Shown: piece by piece, positions 16,959-25,417 of the stretch | How the letters are laid out: each line of letters begins with the position of its first letter | Numbering within the stretch: the first letter of the stretch is position 1 | Assembly: GCA_002894665.1 (NCBI GenBank) | Contig: NCRB01000020.1 | Location: 1-40,095 of the forward strand | Origin: Salinivenus iranica | GTDB lineage: Bacteria; Bacteroidota; Rhodothermia; Rhodothermales; Salinibacteraceae | DNA length: 40,095 bases | Direction of reading: 5' to 3' | The notes under the pieces: generated by a model | Seen by the model: the letters and a program-made list of their open reading frames with translations, nothing else | Database searches by the model: none | What the model was told of the DNA's origin: nothing | Position numbers and translations under genes: made by a program

Positions 16959-19289
16959 ATGTCCGACGTCATCACCGCCGCCACCACGCCCCTCGATGCC
17001 CTGGAACGGGCCTTCGACCGGGCGGCCACGTACAACGAGCGCTCTCGGGTGGCTCCCGCCGCCATCCTCTGGCCGGACGAAAAGGAAGAGTGGACGCGCC
17101 TGCTCCCCCGCCTCCGCGAGCGGTTTCCGCAGCTCCTTACGCTGGGGGAGTACGACCCCGAGACGAAGACCGGCCCGGCCATCTGGCTGAAGTGCATGAT
17201 CGCCCGCACGCTGGAGGCGGCGGACGGGCCGGAGGAAGAGATTCCCATCGTGTACCTGCCCGGGGTGTCCCGCCGCGACATTCGGGCTGTGGAGCGGTGT
17301 CCTGAGGAGATTAAGCCGCTTGCCGAGCTTCAGTACCGGGGCGTGCTCTGGAACCAGACGAACGGGCGAGACTGGACGGTGCGGGCCTTTCTGATGAGCG
17401 AGAACGGCGGCCTGGGCCTCGACGTGGCGGGGGACGAGGAGACCCTGGCGGCCATGCAGCGCGCGCTCCCCGAGCTGGCAGACACGCCGATCGACCGCCT
17501 GCGCGGACAGCGCCTCGACGCAAGCCGGTTTCGCACCCTCATCACTGACGACCCGGTTCGGGACCTTCTCACGTGGCTGAGTCGTCCGGAAGAGACCCAG
17601 GGAGACTGGAGCCCGGAGCGGTGGACGACCTTCTGCGAGATCTGCGAGGACGAGTACGGTTTCGATCCCGAAAAGGACGGCCCGCTTCACGCCGCCAAGC
17701 TGCTTGGGTTCAAGGAAGGGGCATGGGCCCCCGTCTGGCAGCGATTTATCGAGGCGCCGGACCGCTATCCCGGCATCCCAGACAAACTCCGGCAGGCCCG
17801 GCCCCCGCAGTCGGGCGACCTCTTTGCGAAGGAGCCGATGTGGCCCCAGGACAACGAGGTGATGGAGGAGGAGCTGCGGGAGGAGCTCCTGAAGATCGGC
17901 GACCTGCGCCCACCGGAGGCCGCAGAGAAGATTGACGAACTCGAAGCAGCCCACAGCGAACGGCGGTCCTGGGTCTGGTCGGAGCTTGGAGAGGCCCCGC
18001 TCGCCAATGCGCTGAGGCCCCTTCGCACGCTCGCCGAGGCGGTGCAGTCGCCCCTCGGCGGAGCCACCCCCGAGGCCGTCGCTGAACACTACCGGGACGG
18101 CGGGTGGAAGGCAGATCGGGCGATGCTCGACGCCATGCAGGGTGTGCGGGAGCCCAAGGATGTGAAGGCGGTCCACTCGGCCATCGGGGCACTTTATCAG
18201 GGCTGGCTCGAAAACGGGACAGAGGCCTTACAGACCGCGTTCGCCAATAAGGGCGTGCCGCGCCCCCCTGAACCGCCCGATCCGGCGGCGGGGGAGGTGC
18301 TTCTATTCGTCGATGCGCTCCGGTACGACGTTGGGCAGACGTTGGCGGAGGTCCTCCGCTTCGTCGACCTGGAGGTGGAGATGGATTCGCATTGGGCGGC
18401 CCTTCCGTCCGTGACGCCGACGTCGAAGCCTGCCGTCTCCCCGATTGCGGAGGAGATCAGTCAGGAGAGCGACCCGGACGAGTTTCAGCCCGAACTGGAT
18501 GGAGATCGCCTCACCATCCGGCGGTTTCGCAATCGCATGGAGGAGCGAGGCCATCAGATCCTGGACACGGAAGAGACTGGGGATCCCGCCGGGACCGCCT
18601 GGAGCGAGATCGGGACCATTGACACGTACGGGCACAACGAAGAGTGGAAGCTCGCCCGCCGAGTCGACGAACTCATGACCGAGATTACGGCCCGGGTGCG
18701 TCAGCTTCTGGGGGCCGGGTGGGACACCGTGCGGATCGTCACGGACCACGGCTGGCTCCTCGTTCCCGGTGAGCTTCCGAAGGAGGACCTGCCGCACTAT
18801 CTTGCACAGACCCGCTGGGGACGCTGCGCGACCCTGAATGAAGGAGCCGAAACCAGCCACATGACCGTCGGGTGGCACTGGAATCCAGACGTGCGCATTG
18901 CGATGGCGCCCGACATGCGGGTCCACAAGCGAGGGATCGGCTATGCCCATGGCGGGATCAGCGTGCAGGAGTGCCTGGTGCCGCGCCTGCGTGTTCAATC
19001 CTCGGGAGAGGAGGGACCGAGCGCCCACATTTCCTCTCTGAAGTGGCTTCGGCTCCGGTGTCGCATTCAAGTAGAGAACCCAACCTCTGGGCTGGAGGTC
19101 GACCTTCGGACCCGGGCCAACGATCCCGAAACCTCCGTGGCCTCTCGCCCCAAACAGGTGAAGGAAGATGGGACGGCCTCCATTCTTGTCCCGTCGCCCG
19201 AGAAGGAAGGATCCGAGATCACCGCCGTTCTCCTGGAGGACGGCGACGTTATTCACACCCACTCGACCACCGTGGGAGGCCATGAGTGA
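16959..19289 (+). CDS. pglZ: BREX alkaline-phosphatase-superfamily protein PglZ
   Basis: PglZ is the hallmark BREX protein with an alkaline-phosphatase-type domain; it is required for defence and acts with PglX. The 776-residue protein has an N-terminal helical half and a C-terminal phosphatase-like half: LLFVDALRYD near residues 448-457, with the expected metal-ligand Asp; PSVTPTSKPAVSP, which supplies the nucleophile-region Thr/Ser; TDHGW around Asp596; and a closing AHGGISVQECLVP. It resembles what is annotated as type B PglZ of BREX-1, from memory. It starts at ATG 16959, 15 bases after the PIN partner, and overlaps brxL by 8 bases (ATGAGTGA). Confidence 0.92.
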   Translation: MSDVITAATTPLDALERAFDRAATYNERSRVAPAAILWPDEKEEWTRLLPRLRERFPQLLTLGEYDPETKTGPAIWLKCMIARTLEAADGPEEEIPIVYLPGVSRRDIRAVERCPEEIKPLAELQYRGVLWNQTNGRDWTVRAFLMSENGGLGLDVAGDEETLAAMQRALPELADTPIDRLRGQRLDASRFRTLITDDPVRDLLTWLSRPEETQGDWSPERWTTFCEICEDEYGFDPEKDGPLHAAKLLGFKEGAWAPVWQRFIEAPDRYPGIPDKLRQARPPQSGDLFAKEPMWPQDNEVMEEELREELLKIGDLRPPEAAEKIDELEAAHSERRSWVWSELGEAPLANALRPLRTLAEAVQSPLGGATPEAVAEHYRDGGWKADRAMLDAMQGVREPKDVKAVHSAIGALYQGWLENGTEALQTAFANKGVPRPPEPPDPAAGEVLLFVDALRYDVGQTLAEVLRFVDLEVEMDSHWAALPSVTPTSKPAVSPIAEEISQESDPDEFQPELDGDRLTIRRFRNRMEERGHQILDTEETGDPAGTAWSEIGTIDTYGHNEEWKLARRVDELMTEITARVRQLLGAGWDTVRIVTDHGWLLVPGELPKEDLPHYLAQTRWGRCATLNEGAETSHMTVGWHWNPDVRIAMAPDMRVHKRGIGYAHGGISVQECLVPRLRVQSSGEEGPSAHISSLKWLRLRCRIQVENPTSGLEVDLRTRANDPETSVASRPKQVKEDGTASILVPSPEKEGSEITAVLLEDGDVIHTHSTTVGGHE

Positions 19290-21348
19290 GTACGACGTAA
19301 TGGAACTGGATGCGGTTGATCGAACGGCTGCCGATGCGTTCGAGGGATTTATCGTGCGGAAGGACCTCGTGCGCCGCTTTCAGAATCAGTACCCGGTCCC
19401 CACGTACGTTGTCGAGTTTCTGCTGGGCCGCTACTGCGCGAGCGTCGACGAGGAGGAGATCCAGGAGGGCCTCGACATCGTTCAGCGTCAGCTCTCGGAC
19501 CGGACCGTGACCCCGGGAGAGGAGGAGCTTTTCAAGTCGAAGGCGCGGGAGAAGGGTAGTGTGCAGCTCATTGACCTCATTCGTGCCCGTCTCGATCCCC
19601 GGGAGGACGCCTACGTCGCCGAGCTTCCGAGCCTCCAGCTTCGCCGCGCCCGGATCGACGCGAACGCCGTGAAGAACCACGAGCGGATGCTCACGGGCGG
19701 CTTCTACGCGGAGGTCGAGCTCGAATACGACCCGATCATCGCAGAGGAACTCGGCGGAAATCCCTTCGGCGTCCGCAATCTCCGAGAGATTCAGCTTTCC
19801 ACCTCGAACGTCCTCGATACCCTCTCGGAGGGACGCCGCACCTTCACGACGGACGAGTGGACGTCGTTTCTCCTGCGCAGCATCGGCCTGGAGCCGGAGG
19901 CCTTGAGCGATCGGGAGCGCGACGTGTACCTGCTGCGGATGGTCCCCTTCGTTGAGCGCAACTACAACGCCATCGAGTTGGGGCCACGGGGCACGGGGAA
20001 GAGCCACCTCTACCAGCAGGTGTCTCCGTACGCCCATCTTGTTTCGGGGGGGAAGACGACCGTGGCCCGGATGTTCGTCAACCTCAACACCGGCCAGCGC
20101 GGGCTGGTCTGCCAGTACGACGTGGTCTGCTTCGACGAGGTGGCGGGCATCTCCTTCAACAAGAAGGATGGGATCAACATCATGAAGGGGTACATGGAGT
20201 CCGGCGAGTTTAGTCGGGGGCAGGAGAGCATCCGGGCGGACGGCGGAATCGTCATGGTCGGCAATTTCGACGTCGACGTGCAGCACCAGCAGCGCGTAGG
20301 CCACCTCTTCAGTCCGCTGCCGGAGGAACTTCGGAACGACACCGCCTTCATGGATCGGATCCACGCCTATTTCCCCGGCTGGGATGCCCCGAAGCTCAAC
20401 AAATCTCACTTCACCGATCACTTCGGGCTCGTGGGCGACTTCATGTCGGAGTGTTGGTCACAGCTTCGCCGCCAGAGTCGCACCTCGGAGTTGATGGGCC
20501 GCGTGCAGCTCGGTGGTGCCCTGAGTGGGCGCGACACGAAGGCCGTACAGAAGACCGTGAGCGGCCTCCTGAAGCTCCTCTACCCCGACTCGAACATGGA
20601 AGTCCCCGACGAGGATCTGGAGTGGGCCGTGGAGATCGCACTGGAGAGCCGTCGCCGCGTGAAGGAACAGCAGAAGCGAATCGGCTCGGCGGAGTTTCGC
20701 AACACGAACTTTAGCTACCGGATGGGGACCGACGGCATCGAGCAGTTTGTCGCGACCCCCGAGCTTCAGAGTGACGATAAGATCGGGGGCGATCCGCTTC
20801 CGCCGGGGCAGGTGTGGACCGTGAGTCCGGGAGGGGAGGACGAGCATGCAGGACTCTGCCGTATCGAGGTCAAGAGCGGCCCCGGTTCCGGAGAGAAAGT
20901 GCTCAACCGCCCCACGCCGCAAGCCTTTGCCGAGAGTGTCCACTACGCCGAACAGAATCTCTATTCCCAGTCCGACGCGCTGGTGGGCAGAGATCGAGAG
21001 CCGAGGGAGCACTCCTTCACCGTGCAGCTTCGCACGTTCGATGCGGCAAAGAGCGGAGCCGACATCGGCGTTGCCGTCCTTCTCGCCCTGAGTAGCAGCC
21101 TCATGGAGCAGAGCCTAAAGGGCGGATTGGTTGTGGTCGGGGCCCTCAATCTTGGTGGATCCATCGATCCCGTCCATAGCGCCGTGGACCTTACCGAGCT
21201 TGCCGCCGAGCACGGGGCGAAGCGGGTGCTGATCCCCGTCTCGGCCCGGGACCAGCTGTTCAAGCTGCCGGACGATGTCGCGACCTCGATCAACCTTCAG
21301 TACTACTCGGGGATTGAAGATGCCCTGCGAAAGGCTCTTGTGGGGTAA
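19282..21348 (+). CDS. brxL: BREX AAA+/Lon-like protein BrxL
   Basis: BrxL is an AAA+ ATPase with a Lon-protease-like C-terminal domain; it is the effector-side component that distinguishes type 1 BREX and forms DNA-associated rings in studied systems. This 688-residue protein has Walker A GPRGTGKSH from residue 234, Walker B VVCFDEVAG (Asp285, Glu286), and a Lon-like domain from about residue 575 to the end. In the position of the Lon serine motif (GPSAG) it reads SGADIG, and the expected catalytic lysine position reads SID, so the Ser-Lys dyad seems absent. ATG 19282 overlaps the pglZ stop. It is the last BREX gene. Confidence 0.92.
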   Translation: MSEYDVMELDAVDRTAADAFEGFIVRKDLVRRFQNQYPVPTYVVEFLLGRYCASVDEEEIQEGLDIVQRQLSDRTVTPGEEELFKSKAREKGSVQLIDLIRARLDPREDAYVAELPSLQLRRARIDANAVKNHERMLTGGFYAEVELEYDPIIAEELGGNPFGVRNLREIQLSTSNVLDTLSEGRRTFTTDEWTSFLLRSIGLEPEALSDRERDVYLLRMVPFVERNYNAIELGPRGTGKSHLYQQVSPYAHLVSGGKTTVARMFVNLNTGQRGLVCQYDVVCFDEVAGISFNKKDGINIMKGYMESGEFSRGQESIRADGGIVMVGNFDVDVQHQQRVGHLFSPLPEELRNDTAFMDRIHAYFPGWDAPKLNKSHFTDHFGLVGDFMSECWSQLRRQSRTSELMGRVQLGGALSGRDTKAVQKTVSGLLKLLYPDSNMEVPDEDLEWAVEIALESRRRVKEQQKRIGSAEFRNTNFSYRMGTDGIEQFVATPELQSDDKIGGDPLPPGQVWTVSPGGEDEHAGLCRIEVKSGPGSGEKVLNRPTPQAFAESVHYAEQNLYSQSDALVGRDREPREHSFTVQLRTFDAAKSGADIGVAVLLALSSSLMEQSLKGGLVVVGALNLGGSIDPVHSAVDLTELAAEHGAKRVLIPVSARDQLFKLPDDVATSINLQYYSGIEDALRKALVG

Positions 21349-22001
21349 AGGCGAGATGGAAAGCGGCATCTCAATTATTCCAATCCATCGAATGACGGAC
21401 CATGGCTTCTGCTTCCCAGCGCACCGCTGCGGCGAAGGCCGTCTATGGGCTCGTGTTGGCTCGCCCCCGTTCGCGCCCGCGTGGAGACCGGCCCTGAGCT
21501 GAGTACCCCAGCGGGGCGCCTCGCTGCGGCCCCTGCCTCTGAGAACGACCTGTGCTATGGTGTAAGACATGTGCCCGGCACCGGAAGACTGCTTCCTCCG
21601 GAAAAAAACATCACACCCGTCGCTCCAAACTTGATTTGGAGCCTATCTGACGATGGTCGAAGCTTCCCCGTCCCGTCGGATGGGCCCCACACGAGCGAAG
21701 CGACTGATGCAATAAATCAAGTTTGGGACGACAACATAGCTCTTTTCTAGCGTTTAGAGAGGGGCACACATACTTTCGACATATAGCACAACGCGTTCTG
21801 AGACATTCGGCATTGGGCTGCGACACGGACGAGATCCACGGTCGAATCCACGGCCGAATATTGGAGATGGCCCTGCTCCTCTACGAGGTCCTCGCGGCAA
21901 AAGGGTAACAAAGAAGATAAGAACGTATTTTTTTCCGATTTTGGGGGACCCCTGTCTGGCCGCTCCCGAATAATTCCCCGCCACGGTTCGGCGTCCCTCG
22001 T
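21349..22001. other. Remnant zone downstream of brxL, no convincing gene
   Basis: The 650 bases between brxL and the DUF302 gene contain only short open frames without recognisable sequence. The notable content is the repeat copy at 21618-21732. A near-duplicate of about 12 bases (ATCCACGGTCGA / ATCCACGGCCGA) lies near 21835-21860. This is probably the right junction of the BREX island. Confidence 0.5.
21618..21732. repeat. Palindrome-ended repeat, copy 2
   Basis: The ends CGTCGCTCCAAACTTGATTT and AAATCAAGTTTGGGACGAC are inverted repeats with two mismatches. The interior matches the copy at 10065-10154, and this copy is about 25 bases longer in the middle. CTCCAAA/TTTGGAG forms a small hairpin at the left end. 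No target duplication is evident. Confidence 0.65.
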
Positions 22002-22658
22002 ATGCCGACTGCGGGAAGTCGCCGTTCGCTGTTGACTCATCAGATCGCACTCGCCCTGATGCTTGGATTTGGTCTTGGGTTTCTTGCCGGCGTATGTGCC
22101 GTCGCGATTGGGGCCTGGCAGGTCCTGCCCGGCATGATGCTGGAGGTGCGCGAGAGCCCCTACGACACGGTCGAGGAAACGTGCGATCGCCTCGCCGCCG
22201 CCATTGAGGAGAAGGGGTGGTCCAACCAAGCCATCCGAAACATGAACAAATCGATGGCCAAACACGACGTGCAGATGGACCGGCCGGTTCGGGTTGTCGA
22301 ACTCTGTAATGCATCGCACGCGAAAACGGTGCTTAACGCACACCCGGAGGTTTCCACGATGATGCCGTGCGCCTGGGGGGTCTACGAAGACGAGGATGGA
22401 GCCGTCTACGTGTCCGGAATGAACATGGGCTTAATGGGTGCGATGTTTGGCGGCACGATCGCCGACGTGATGGGCGATGTCGTTGCGAGGGAAGAAGGGG
22501 AGATGCTCGAAGAAGCCCTCGGCGAGACCTCGTCCGCGCGTCCTCGTCACCCCTTGCGGGAGCCCGATGCGCCGGGTGGAGACGAGTCGGCCGCCGACGC
22601 ATCGATGGACACGGGCCGCCCCAATCCGTCCGGCGACGCATCGAACGCCGCCCGGTAG
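22002..22658 (+). CDS. DUF302-domain membrane-anchored protein
   Basis: A 218-residue protein with one N-terminal membrane helix (residues about 14-40, IALALMLGFGLGFLAGVCAV) followed by a DUF302 domain. The domain shows the usual layout: an early helix DTVEETCDRLAAAIEEKGW, then RVVELCNASHAKTVL and MMPCAWGVYEDEDGAVYVSGMN near the end. The C-terminal 50 residues are low complexity. DUF302 function is not established. Start ATG 22002 includes the helix. The OsmC-like gene follows 88 bases downstream on the same strand. Confidence 0.8.
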   Translation: MPTAGSRRSLLTHQIALALMLGFGLGFLAGVCAVAIGAWQVLPGMMLEVRESPYDTVEETCDRLAAAIEEKGWSNQAIRNMNKSMAKHDVQMDRPVRVVELCNASHAKTVLNAHPEVSTMMPCAWGVYEDEDGAVYVSGMNMGLMGAMFGGTIADVMGDVVAREEGEMLEEALGETSSARPRHPLREPDAPGGDESAADASMDTGRPNPSGDASNAAR

Positions 22659-22746
22659 CTCCTCGCCCGGCGGTCGACCCAGCCATTCCCTCGGAAAGCG
22701 AGAGTACTACCTTCGTATTCTCAAAAACAGAAAACCCACATCTACG

Positions 22747-23172
22747 ATGAAGGCAACGTCCGAACACGCGCATGGAGACTACCAGTCGGTCGTCGATAAC
22801 GGCCGCCAGCACGATCTCGTGCTCGATCTTCCCCCCGGACAGGACGGGGACGACATCGGGCCCACCGCCCTGGAGTTAGCGGGAATGTCGCTGGCCGGAT
22901 GCATCTCGACGATCTGGGCCAAGGTTGCAGAAAACTCCGGCGTGACCTACCGCAAAATCCGAGTGGAGATGGACCTTGGCAAAGAACAGGGCACCATCGG
23001 CGCGTCCGAAACGCTCGTGAAGGTCGACAGCGACGAAGACGCAGGCAAGCTGGAGCGGGTGCTTGACAAGACGATGCGCACCTGTCCGGTGGGGCAGCTC
23101 TTCGAACAGGCCGGGGTTGAGATGGACACCCGCCTGGAGAAAACCGCACTGACGAATGGGCGAGGCGGCTGA
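22747..23172 (+). CDS. OsmC/Ohr-family protein
   Basis: OsmC/Ohr proteins reduce organic hydroperoxides with two cysteines. In this 141-residue protein both are present: Cys52 in LAGCISTIW and Cys113 in MRTCPVGQLF, in the conserved CPV context. The length matches the family. ATG 22747 is chosen because longer in-frame sequence overlaps the preceding gene and is not family-like. I infer a cytosolic thiol peroxidase or a related sulfur-relay member; the sequence does not distinguish OsmC from YhfA-like subgroups. Confidence 0.85.
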   Translation: MKATSEHAHGDYQSVVDNGRQHDLVLDLPPGQDGDDIGPTALELAGMSLAGCISTIWAKVAENSGVTYRKIRVEMDLGKEQGTIGASETLVKVDSDEDAGKLERVLDKTMRTCPVGQLFEQAGVEMDTRLEKTALTNGRGG

Positions 23173-23272
23173 GGCCGCCCCCGCGCCGCAGCGTCGGTCG
23201 GAGGCGCAACGCCCCAGTGCGTACGGAGCAGGTGAGCATTTTGCTTTTCGCTTTCGTCTTCTTCCATGGGCT

Positions 23273-24823
23273 ATGGATTACGACGTCATCGTCATTGGAG
23301 CCGGGCACAACGGCCTCGTGTCCGCCGCGTACCTCGCCCAGGCCGGCTACCGGGTCGGTGTGTTTGAGCGACGCGACAGGGTGGGCGGCGCCGTGGCAAC
23401 CGAGGAAGTGGTGCCGGGGTACCAGTTCGACCTGGGCGGCAGCGCGCACATCCTCATCCGCCTCACACCCATCGTGGAGGAGCTGGAGCTCGGGCGCTAC
23501 GGCCTCGAATACATCGAGCTGGACCCGCTGCTCGCCGCCCCCTCTCCCGACGGCCCGCCCCTCTACGTGTGGCGGGACCCGGACCGGACCGCCGCCGCCC
23601 TCGACGAGGCGGTGCCGGGCGCCGGCGATCGCTACCGTTCGTTTTTGGACGACTGGTCCCAGTTCGCACAGGCGCTCAAAAACATGTTTCTGGCCGAGCC
23701 GACGCCCTGGCAGCTGGGCCGGTCGATGCTCTTTGAAACCGCCACGCCCCTCCCCTGGTCAGAAGCCGCGCGCACCATCTCGCGCCCCTACGGCGACGTG
23801 GTGGCCCAGTACTTTGAGGACGACCGGGTGCGCGCCCTGCTGGCCTGGATGGCCGCGCAGTCGGGCCCGCCCCCGAGCGCGCCTCTCTCCGCCCCGTTTG
23901 TCCTCTGGCATCCCCTGTACCACGAGAGCGGGGTGGCCCGCCCCCGGGGCGGCTCCGGCATGCTAACCCAGGCCCTGCGCCGCCACGTGGTCTCCCACGG
24001 CGGGGCCGTCCACACGAGCGCGCCGGTCGACGACATTCTCGTGGAGGACGGCACGGCCGCCGGCATCCGGGTCGGGGGCTCCGTCTATACTGCCCGCGCC
24101 GTCTGCTCGGCCACCCACGTCCGGGAGACGTACGACCACCTGCTGCCGGATGCCCATCGCCCGCCGGAGGCTGGAACCCTCCGGGTTGGAAACGGCTTCG
24201 GGGCGATGCTGCGTCTGGCGCTTGACGCCCCCGTCGAGTACGCCAACGCCCCCGACCGGCCCACCCGAACGGACATGCAAATGCTGGCCCGCTCGGTCGA
24301 TCAGATCGAACGGGCCTACGGAACCTTCAAGGCGGGCCGGCCCGCCGAGGACCCGCCCCTCGTGGCCATGACCTTCAGTGCGGTCGACGACACGCTGGCC
24401 CCCGAGGGCGGCGAGGTGCTGTGGCTGTGGGGCCAGTATTTTCCTTACGAGCTGGCGGAGGGCCGGACGTGGGACGACATTGGCGAACGGGTGGCCGACC
24501 GCCTCCTCGACGCTTTTGAGCGCTACGCGCCCGGGACTCGCGAGAAGGTGGTCGGCCGCCTCTTTCAGGACCCCGCCTGGCTGGAGGCGCACCTGTCCCT
24601 CCCGCATGGCAACGTGATGCACCTGGAGATGGACCTCGACCAGATGTTCGCCGCCCGCCCGTCGCTGGAGCACCCCAACTACCGGGGGCCGGTCGACGGG
24701 CTGTACCTGACCGGGGCCAGCACCCATCCGGGGGGCGGCATTATGGGCGCGTCCGGGCGCAACGCGGCCCGTGTCATGCTCCGTGATCTCAGCTCGTGGG
24801 TCGAGCGCGTGTCCCTCGGGTAG
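23273..24823 (+). CDS. FAD-dependent oxidoreductase, CrtI/PYROXD2-like
   Basis: A 516-residue flavoprotein of the phytoene-desaturase superfamily. The Rossmann motif [20 protein letters not shown] starts at residue 9, followed by ERRDRVGGA, and the C-terminal FAD-binding segment reads [20 protein letters not shown]. The family includes carotenoid desaturases, isomerases and the less defined PYROXD2 group; GHNGL and THPGGG are closer to the last, in my judgement. It is preceded by the OsmC-like gene and followed by a DUF2214 gene 35 bases downstream. Carotenoid or retinal metabolism would fit a pigmented halophile, but that is inference. Confidence 0.82.
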   Translation: MDYDVIVIGAGHNGLVSAAYLAQAGYRVGVFERRDRVGGAVATEEVVPGYQFDLGGSAHILIRLTPIVEELELGRYGLEYIELDPLLAAPSPDGPPLYVWRDPDRTAAALDEAVPGAGDRYRSFLDDWSQFAQALKNMFLAEPTPWQLGRSMLFETATPLPWSEAARTISRPYGDVVAQYFEDDRVRALLAWMAAQSGPPPSAPLSAPFVLWHPLYHESGVARPRGGSGMLTQALRRHVVSHGGAVHTSAPVDDILVEDGTAAGIRVGGSVYTARAVCSATHVRETYDHLLPDAHRPPEAGTLRVGNGFGAMLRLALDAPVEYANAPDRPTRTDMQMLARSVDQIERAYGTFKAGRPAEDPPLVAMTFSAVDDTLAPEGGEVLWLWGQYFPYELAEGRTWDDIGERVADRLLDAFERYAPGTREKVVGRLFQDPAWLEAHLSLPHGNVMHLEMDLDQMFAARPSLEHPNYRGPVDGLYLTGASTHPGGGIMGASGRNAARVMLRDLSSWVERVSLG

Positions 24824-24858
24824 AGGCCCCCGGTTGGCCCCGCCCTCGGATTCGTCCC

Positions 24859-25362
24859 ATGATCCCGCGCCGCGTCATGTCCCCCTGGTCTTCTGCCGTC
24901 GTCCTGTCCCTGCACGTGCTCAGCTTTATGGTGACCTACGCGGCCGTTGCGGCCGAGTACGCCCTGCTGCGCGGATCAATCGACGCGCGCACCATTCGCT
25001 CGCTGGGTACGGCGGACGCGGCGTACGGGCTGGCGGCCGTGGGCGTGTTCGGGACCGGCGTGCTGCAGGTGCTCTACTTCGGCAAGGGCTTTTCCTACTA
25101 CCTCCAGAGCCCGGTGCTGTGGGCCAAGGTGGGGCTCTTCACTGTCGTCGGGGCGGCGTCCGTCTATCCGACCCTTACGTTTCTCCGGTGGCAGGCCGAA
25201 CTCGACCGCGAGGCGGTCCCCGTCAAGAACCTTTGGGGCCTTTCCATCCCCTCCCGCACGGCCCCGTGTAAAGAGCAACTGCGGGCCGTGACGGGCGTCG
25301 AGCTGGCCCTGTTGACCGTCCTCCCGTTGCTGGGCAGTGTCCTGCACTACGGCCTGGGATAG
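24859..25362 (+). CDS. DUF2214 membrane protein
   Basis: A 167-residue integral membrane protein with four likely helices: [20 protein letters not shown], a segment around [39 protein letters not shown], and [20 protein letters not shown]. The conserved pattern [25 protein letters not shown] and a closing short helix match DUF2214, which has no established function. ATG 24859 was used; an upstream in-frame ATG at 24796 adds basic residues that overlap the preceding gene. Its stop lies in the left arm of the following hairpin. Confidence 0.8.
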   Translation: MIPRRVMSPWSSAVVLSLHVLSFMVTYAAVAAEYALLRGSIDARTIRSLGTADAAYGLAAVGVFGTGVLQVLYFGKGFSYYLQSPVLWAKVGLFTVVGAASVYPTLTFLRWQAELDREAVPVKNLWGLSIPSRTAPCKEQLRAVTGVELALLTVLPLLGSVLHYGLG

Positions 25363-25396
25363 CCCGGCCGCTCCCGTGGCCCGGGGCGGCCGGGCT
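25361..25396. terminator. GC-rich hairpin between convergent genes
   Basis: A perfect 10-bp stem, AGCCCGGCCG and CGGCCGGGCT, with a 16-base loop overlaps the DUF2214 stop and lies 21 bases from the end of the opposite-strand gene. There is no T tail. Its position suggests a shared, bidirectional terminator. Confidence 0.55.
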
Positions 25397-25417
25397 CGGG
25401 CGTGTGCCCGGTCCCGG

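Noticed and set aside
16950-18176. 408-residue minus-strand frame opposite pglZ
   Set aside because: pglZ has clear domain motifs in the other strand and overlaps brxL in the way expected of an operon. The minus frame has no recognisable sequence.
21581-21608. Terminator after brxL (GGAAG/CTTCC hairpin followed by A residues)
   Set aside because: On the + strand the stem is followed by A rather than T, and on the minus strand no gene ends there; the stem is only 5 bp.
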